NCBI GenBank assembly: GCA_030407315.1
Contig: JALQPE010001497.1
Location: forward strand, 1-14,806
Source of the DNA: Asparagopsis taxiformis
Lineage: Eukaryota > Rhodophyta > Florideophyceae > Bonnemaisoniales > Bonnemaisoniaceae
Reading direction: 5' to 3'
DNA length: 14,806 nucleotides
Part shown: in pieces, positions 8,665 to 14,806 of the stretch
How positions within the stretch are numbered: the stretch's first letter is position 1
Layout: every line of letters starts with the position of its first letter
Made by a program: the position numbers and the translations under genes
Notes under the pieces: model-generated
Seen by the model: the letters and a program-made list of their open reading frames with translations, nothing else
Databases searched by the model: none
Told to the model about the DNA's origin: nothing

Positions 8665-10677
8665 TCAACTGATCCGGTCTTCTCCCCTCCTCCTATTTCT
8701 CCTATCTTTTCCTCGAGTTACTGGTTGATCTTGAGTTGAGGCAAATAGACCGGCTGTCTGTGGTTGTGGAAGGAACATGCTGACAGCACTTTGATGGTTG
8801 TCACCGAACATTGGGCTCTGGTTTATGAAGGATGGAGGAGGCTGCAGGTCAGTCCCACCTATTGGCTGATTTGACTGTAGAGTTCCAAACATTGGAACTG
8901 TATTTGGGTTACTCGGATTGCTTGGGTTGCTGCTGCTAGGAGTAGTTCCGAACATCATCGCCGCCTGCTGTGACAGGTTGTTTGAGTATGAGTTGCTGAT
9001 GTTGGGGATGTTGCTGCTGATGTTGATGCTTCGATTAGGAGTGTCCAGCTACTCAGACTCATCACACATACTGTTAAAGATGGCACTGTTCTTGGGTGTA
9101 CCCAATGGACTGGGTGATCCACTTGGAGGCTGTGATATCTCGTTTTTCTTCTTCTCCACACCTGCATTGTAAACTGGAGTGTTACCTCCTGAAGCACCAC
9201 CATCGATAAGTTCGTTGAGTTTCAGACCTTGGGCTGACCGCATGAAAGGATTACTGCTTGGTGATGCTGCATTATCTGGTTGATTTTTCTTGGTTGGAGT
9301 CTGAAGAAGGGGAGAATTATCTTGAGGTTTCGGAGATGCAGGTGGTGTCACCTGGATGTTTACACCCTCAGGCTCCTTCTTCTACTCTTTAGATTTCTGG
9401 TCATCTTCCTTAGGTTTTTACTCAGCTTTGTCATCCTTAGGTTTCTGTTTCTACTTGTCACTTTCACTTGGCTTCAAACTTGGCTCTGATGCCTTCACAT
9501 CGACACTCTCAGTCACTTTGATTGTCTTCTATTCAGCATTGGGGTTTCCAAAGATGCCTCCTGAGAACAATGGTTTGTCATTTCCTTGAGGTTAGAAGAG
9601 TGAGAACTCCTTCTTTTTATCGTCTTTCTTCTCTTCTGCTGGTTTCTGCCCGAACAGGTCTATGAAGCTGGCTTTCTTTTCTGTGCCTTGCTCTGATACT
9701 TCCCCTTCTTCTGATTCACTTTTCCTGGATGATCCTTCCTTCTTCCTGATGCTCATCAGCATGTTGTATAGTTCATCGATGCTGAACTGTTTATTTTCTA
9801 GTTTCTTCTTGCCTAGTGATCCGAACAGCTCTGATGATGAGTGTTTTTTCTCTAATGTGGCTTTCCGTTGATTGTTCTCCAGTCTCCTCTGTTCTTGTTC
9901 CCTTATGAGTGCCATGGCCTTTTTCTTCTCATTGTTCTGTAGGCTTTCCCCGATTAACTTGTACGGGTTGGGAGTGAGTCCTTCATAGTTTTCGTCGTAT
10001 GCATAGTCTATTTTGTCCTTCATGTATGAGCTCCTTGGGACTTTCCTATTGAAGGAGTTGATGATCTTCTCATCGAGATATACCTTCCTAGGCTTCTGGT
10101 AAGTCACCACCTTCCTGGGCGATCGATGCCCAGGTCCGTACTTCTCAAACTGGTCAGAGTTGACACTCAGCTCATCGTTGAACTTGTGGCTGCCCTGGAT
10201 GAAGGACTGAGACTCCTCATCGAAATTAGGCATCGAAGCCTTCCCTTGAGGGTTCCCATCTATAATGAAATCCTGGTCAAGGGAAGAGTTATCACTGTCA
10301 TGTTCATTCCTCTGTATCTGAGAGAGGATGTCACTCTCCCTATTTGAATCGTTGTCATCTTCATCGAATTTAGGCATATGGGGTTTAAATGGTCTACTCT
10401 TGGCACCCTTAGGCTCTGCATTAAGTGCTTGAGTTGAGTATGACTGTATAGCTGGTTTCCCACTCCCAAAGGTGAAGTTCTTCTCCTTGATCTTTTCTCG
10501 CTTCTTGGCTATTTTGACAGGAAAAGGACGAGCATCAATGATCAAGAACTCGTCTTCCTGAGTAGGTTCCTGCTCAGACTCCAGTTGTTGGGGTTGTTGA
10601 TTGAACATTGTCCAGCTAGATATGGTCTCAATCGGATGCCTCAGGAATGATGAAAGGCTCCTCAGTCCGAACTTCAT
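8665..10677 (-). CDS. FG-repeat nucleoporin-like protein
   Basis: The product is 670 residues, mostly low complexity and apparently disordered. Scattered FG motifs are visible (FTFGSG, ELFGS, DLFGQ, GIFGNP, and near the C-terminus MFGTTP, MFGTLQ, MFGDN) with Ser/Pro/Asn/Gln-rich spacers, as in FG nucleoporins that line the pore and bind transport receptors. The central part is charged and acidic. The extreme C-terminus is Arg-rich (RGKDRRNRRRG). The N-terminus MKFGLRSLSSFLRHPIETIS could form an amphipathic helix like the membrane-binding helices of Nup1/Nup60/Nup153. At least six TAG/TAA codons are read as Gln between 8665 and 9600. No TGA interrupts it. An upstream in-frame ATG at 10758 would add 27 residues rich in Gln and Ser. 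Orthology to a named nucleoporin cannot be decided from the sequence. Confidence 0.68.
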
Positions 10678-10758
10678 GGCAGATGCTAGACTTGCAGATG
10701 AAGGTTGTTGAGACGATTATTGTTAGGATGAAGGCGGTTATCTCGTTTAAGCTTGCAT

Positions 10759-11050
10759 TTGCCGATATATTAATATTCACTTATAATCAGTCACTTCAGA
10801 AGAGCGAATCAATAGAGATAACTCAGAATGACCAAAATTGAGCAATATTGATGGCTTAGCTGACTATTAAATTAGATCAGTATGGCTGTTTCTGATTCTC
10901 TGAGTATAATAATCAAATGATACCTGATGTATAAATATCTGATATATGAATAAGGAGGCTCTCCTATCTTTGATGGAATGGATGGTGTAAATGTGTTCTT
11001 TGACAATGGTCTTAGTTTGTGATTAATTTTATTTCTTTTGTCCGTAAAGA
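10759..11050. promoter_or_regulatory. AT-rich divergent spacer, likely two promoters
   Basis: This interval separates the divergent nucleoporin-like and CDKL-like genes (or 10678-11050 if the shorter nucleoporin start is used). A TATAAATA at 10930-10937 lies about 113 nt upstream of the kinase ATG and is the only recognisable element. The stretch is AT-rich, with no convincing coding content apart from an open in-frame extension (ATG at 10973) upstream of the kinase. Confidence 0.45.
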
Positions 11051-12646
<1,596 letters not shown>

Positions 12647-12741
12647 GGGTTACCCTACCTTTCTATCATCATATTTTCAGTGTATCACTCTGACTCTTTG
12701 ATATAATTATCACTTACCAAAAGATAATAACTTCACCAGTC
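12647..12741. other. Short spacer between kinase and ankyrin gene
   Basis: This is 95 nt of AT-rich sequence between co-oriented genes, with nothing else recognisable. Confidence 0.5.
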
Positions 12742-13469
12742 ATGGAAGTCATGGAGGGGGATGATTCATGTTACAGCTGCGATGAGGAGTTCTTCCTGGA
12801 CATCTGCAGGGGTGGGGAACTCGAATAGATACAGCAGTTCTTGGCTGAGATGAAGGAGGGCTCAGAGTTCGACTGGAGGTGGACCACCCATTCAAGGGAC
12901 AACTTCATGCGTACATTATCGAAAAATGCAGATATGTTGGCAGCCAACAACCTACATGAAGTGTACTCCAAGATAGCTGACAGCATCAAGGAGAAGATAG
13001 GCAACAAGGAAGTGTTCACAGACATTCTCAATGCTCAGAACAGCACAGGAAACACTCCACTACGTACAGAAGATGGAATTCAGACTATGCAGTCATGAAC
13101 GATGCCAAAGAAATGGTAGAGATCCTGATCAAAGAAGGAGCCATGTCAACCTCAAAAATGAGTTCGAGAGAACCCCTCTCAATGAGGCTGAGGACTTCCA
13201 GAAAGAAGAGATAGCAGTACAGATAGATCATAAAGCAGGAAATCCTGGCACCTATCACCAAGATGAATGTCGAAGAGCTTAAGAAGTATACAGTGGGCTT
13301 CGAACTCAACAATGAAAGCTCAGACTCCGAGGAAGAAGGAGAACAAAAGAAACTAAATGAACAAAAACTCGAAAGTAAAGGGATGTTTAACTTAGAAATA
13401 GAAGAAGAATAGTCAAAAGAGTCAGAAGATGCAGTCATCAACTAAAAATAGGCAACAGGAACTCAGTGA
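12742..13469 (+). CDS. Small ankyrin-repeat protein with acidic C-terminus, two single-base frame changes
   Basis: The start MEVMEGDDSCYSCDEEFFLDICRGGELEQI looks like the first helices of small ankyrin proteins. After the 20-nt intron the text reads STGNTPLHYAV...EMVEILIKEGA, a textbook ankyrin repeat, then VNLKNEFERTPLNEAEDFQKEEIA, the second repeat. An acidic Ser/Glu-rich tail (SSDSEEEGEQKK...) follows, ending at TGA 13467. This layout recalls Yar1-type chaperones, but that is a guess. Two frame changes are needed after the intron: -1 at GGA GCC|(C)AT GTC (about 13140-13145, where a base appears missing before the repeat's conserved VN) and +1 at ATA(G)ATC (about 13223-13229). They cancel over about 80 nt. 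Product about 235 residues. Family by repeat is secure; the exact model is not. Confidence 0.75.
13064..13083 (+). other. 20-nt intron in the ankyrin gene
   Basis: GTACAGAAGATGGAATTCAG, 20 nt (3n+2). Removing it joins NTPLH to YAVMNDAKEMVEILI, reconstructing the ankyrin consensus (TPLHYA...VxxLIxxGA) across the junction. Without removal the frame ends at the TGA at 13096. Confidence 0.85.
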
Positions 13470-13616
13470 TTCAATAGGTTTTTGCTTCTCATATTTTAGC
13501 ATTTAATATTAATTGATTTACTGGATGCCGAACTGTTAGAGCATAGCTATATTCAATTCTTGGACATATATTAAGATATTCGCTTTCAACAATATGCTGT
13601 AATTTAATTGTTAGTT
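13470..13616. other. AT-rich spacer downstream of the ankyrin gene
   Basis: This is 147 nt of strongly AT-rich sequence without an open coding-like frame. It ends where composition rises at ATG 13617. Nothing else is recognisable. Confidence 0.45.
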
Positions 13617-13980
13617 ATGGCCGATTTCACTTGGACACGGAATCTAGCAGCATCACTCAAGGGAAACCGTAAATGCTAGATAGCATGAAAGTTGAGATGA
13701 ATATTAAAGTCAGCAGTTGGGAATAATTGGGAGTTTATTGCAACTAAAGAGCAGAGTCAGACTAACTTCGATGCTATTTTCTCGAGCTGAAATACTGTGT
13801 TACCAAGATCGTCATTTAATATGAGTTTCCCTCCAATTCATCTGTGGCTAGCATTGAGTTGGGGATTGAGCACATTGATACTCTGAGACTGGCGATGGCT
13901 CTGACAGGACAAATTTGGAAATTGGATTGGGTGAGGATACTCGAATACCGAAGAAAAGCCCAGAACTCATGGCATATTTA
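13617..13980 (+). other. Coding-like patch, gene structure unresolved
   Basis: Base composition here resembles the coding regions around it and drops to AT-rich on both sides, so a small gene is likely. On the plus strand, ATG 13617 opens MADFTWTRNLAASLKGN, followed by GTAAATG... (13669), which looks like another tiny intron donor. A 23-nt removal (13669-13691) leads into a TGA-free frame that runs past 14100. A 45- or 48-nt removal leads instead to VGNNWEFIATKEQSQTNFDAIF in the original frame, which then stops at TGA 13788. On the minus strand, an ATG near 13971 opens a 51-codon frame that also looks plausible. I recognise no family in any version and cannot choose the strand with confidence. 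Confidence 0.35.
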
Positions 13981-14000
13981 AACATGGTAAATCAAATTTG

Positions 14001-14007
14001 TTATAAA
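14001..14007 (+). promoter_or_regulatory. Possible TATA-like element upstream of the Myb gene
   Basis: TTATAAA lies 33 nt before the Myb ATG in an AT-rich spacer. Such sequences are common in AT-rich DNA, so this is only suggestive. Confidence 0.2.
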
Positions 14008-14039
14008 GCATTTAAACTTCCATAGGAAAGATTTGAATA

Positions 14040-14573
14040 ATGTCGGAAAGCACCAACCCAAACCCACAGAGCAACGGGAGGTGGACCAAAGCAGAACACG
14101 AGAAGTTCTTGCTAGGTACTGATTATCTGAATGTAGGAATACAGATGTTCGGCAAGAACTGGAAAAAGATCTAGGGACTCATCGGCACTCGCACAGGATC
14201 CCAGATTAGGTCTCATGCTCAGAAGTTCTTCCTCAAAATCCAGAAGACGCTCGAACCTGAGCCTGAGGAGGACCGGGAGTCCGCAGAGATAGCTACAGTG
14301 CTATCGAACTCGACATCCGAGAACGATAGATCGACTGACATGTCCTACTTCTTCCAGGAAATGTACTTTCCCACCTAATTCAGTTTGAGGCAGTCCCAAG
14401 GGCAGGAGAACTTCGATTTCTGGCAGCACCTGATCGACCACTCAGGGAACTCCTCCAGCATAACGGAAACACAGGAAGCTAAAAGGAAGAGCTCCTTCGT
14501 GGCCTGTGAGCTCTCGGACAGTGAGGATGAGCTCATCTCAGCAGGGGAGCCCAGGAAGAGGGTGAAGATTTGA
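14040..14573 (+). CDS. SHAQKYF-class single-repeat Myb protein
   Basis: These are DNA-binding regulators with one Myb/SANT repeat. After removal of a 21-nt intron the repeat (residues about 13-60) reads RWTKAEHEKFLLGIQMFGKN, then WKKI, GTRTGSQIRSHAQKFF. This has the regularly spaced Trp15 and Trp34, and the third-helix SHAQKFF variant of the SHAQKYF signature that defines the class; Phe for Tyr is tolerated in the family. The rest is acidic and Ser-rich, ending in a basic RKRVKI (possible nuclear localisation signal). Two TAG/TAA codons are read as Gln and the stop is TGA at 14571. Length about 170 residues. The class is found in plants, Dictyostelium and ciliates. Its targets are unknown. 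Confidence 0.92.
14116..14136 (+). other. 21-nt stop-free intron inside the Myb repeat
   Basis: The segment GTACTGATTATC...AATGTAG is 21 nt and has no TGA in frame, so the ORF is open with or without it. Retained, it inserts seven residues (TDYLNVG) between helices 1 and 2 of the Myb repeat. Removed, it restores the family spacing FLLGIQMFGKNW. Sequence type and length match the other introns here. Confidence 0.8.
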
Positions 14574-14575
14574 AA

Positions 14576-14806
14576 TCAGCCTTGATCCCTATATTTTTCC
14601 TACTCCTCGCCTCCAAGTTCTTCCATCTGGATAAATTAAAGTTCGTTAAAATTAGAAATCATCGTTATCGAAGCTCCTGCCTCCAGAGTCCTGCTCTCCT
14701 CCTGGATGCCTGGTTTCTCCTCGGTTTAAATACTGACGTTATTTTGCCAAGACTGAGAATGGTGATTAGCATGTTCTATTAATGGATTTCCATCGAAATA
14801 ACCAAA
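14576..14806 (-). CDS. Possible C-terminal part of a minus-strand gene, cut by the window edge
   Basis: The minus strand is free of TGA over all 77 codons from the right edge to a TGA at 14576-14578, with two TAA and one TAG codon read as Gln in its downstream half. The distal half is GC-richer and Glu/Gln-rich (TEEKPGIQEE, QMEELGGEEQEK), like the coding regions nearby. No domain is recognisable. An open run of this length can arise by chance when only TGA stops, so this is tentative. If real, it converges on the Myb gene with only 2 nt between the stop codons. Confidence 0.35.

Noticed and set aside
10973..11050. N-terminal extension of the kinase from ATG 10973
   Set aside because: It is open and in frame, but the sequence is AT-rich and CDKL proteins start just before the kinase domain, as ATG 11051 does.
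13217..13226. 10-nt GTACAGATAG intron explaining the last ankyrin frame change
   Set aside because: It restores the frame but is far shorter than any known spliceosomal intron and half the length of the others here.
13470..14039. tRNA, snRNA or snoRNA gene in the ankyrin-Myb spacer
   Set aside because: I looked for a T-loop (GGTTCRA-YCC), cloverleaf arms and C/D boxes and found only weak matches.

Overview
This window is a very gene-dense piece of nuclear DNA from a eukaryote that reads TAA and TAG as glutamine and uses TGA as its only stop. Conserved proteins (a CDKL-type kinase, a Bre1-type RING ligase, NAT9, a SHAQKYF Myb protein and others) are recovered only when in-frame TAA/TAG codons are translated as Gln, and each ends at TGA. 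Together with a tubulin ligase-like protein and a CDKL5-like kinase (both families tied to cilia), this points to a ciliate macronuclear genome. Hexamitid diplomonads and some oxymonads share this code and cannot be formally excluded. Moderate GC in genes, AT-rich short spacers and introns of only 20-21 nt fit a compact ciliate genome. I do not assign a species.

Layout, left to right. Minus strand: a TTL-family gene (2104 down to the left edge, 3' end missing), a Bre1-like H2B ubiquitin ligase (4817-2229) and a small type I membrane protein (5704-4928). Across a 107-nt divergent spacer come three plus-strand genes: a mu-like glutathione S-transferase (5812-6463), NAT9 (6526-7173) and a ubiquitin-like/coiled-coil/TLDc protein (7217-8633). 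The last converges, with 31 nt between stops, on a minus-strand FG nucleoporin-like gene (10677 or 10758 down to 8665). A divergent spacer leads to a CDKL5-like kinase (11051-12646), an ankyrin-repeat protein (12742-13469), an unresolved coding-like patch (13617-13980) and a SHAQKYF Myb protein (14040-14573). A minus-strand open frame (14576 to the right edge) may be the end of another gene.

The genes look like ordinary housekeeping and ciliary neighbours rather than a functional cluster. Two things run across the window. First, at least five 20-21-nt GTA...AG introns are visible, each supported by restored frame, removal of a TGA, or restored domain spacing. Second, four genes contain single-base frame changes that no clear GT-AG intron explains. 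Two, possibly three, of these are +1 shifts exactly at a 'T TGA' stop context. They could be programmed frameshifts, alleles or decay, or assembly indels, and the sequence alone cannot separate these. No tRNA, rRNA, CRISPR, insertion sequence or telomeric repeat was recognised.
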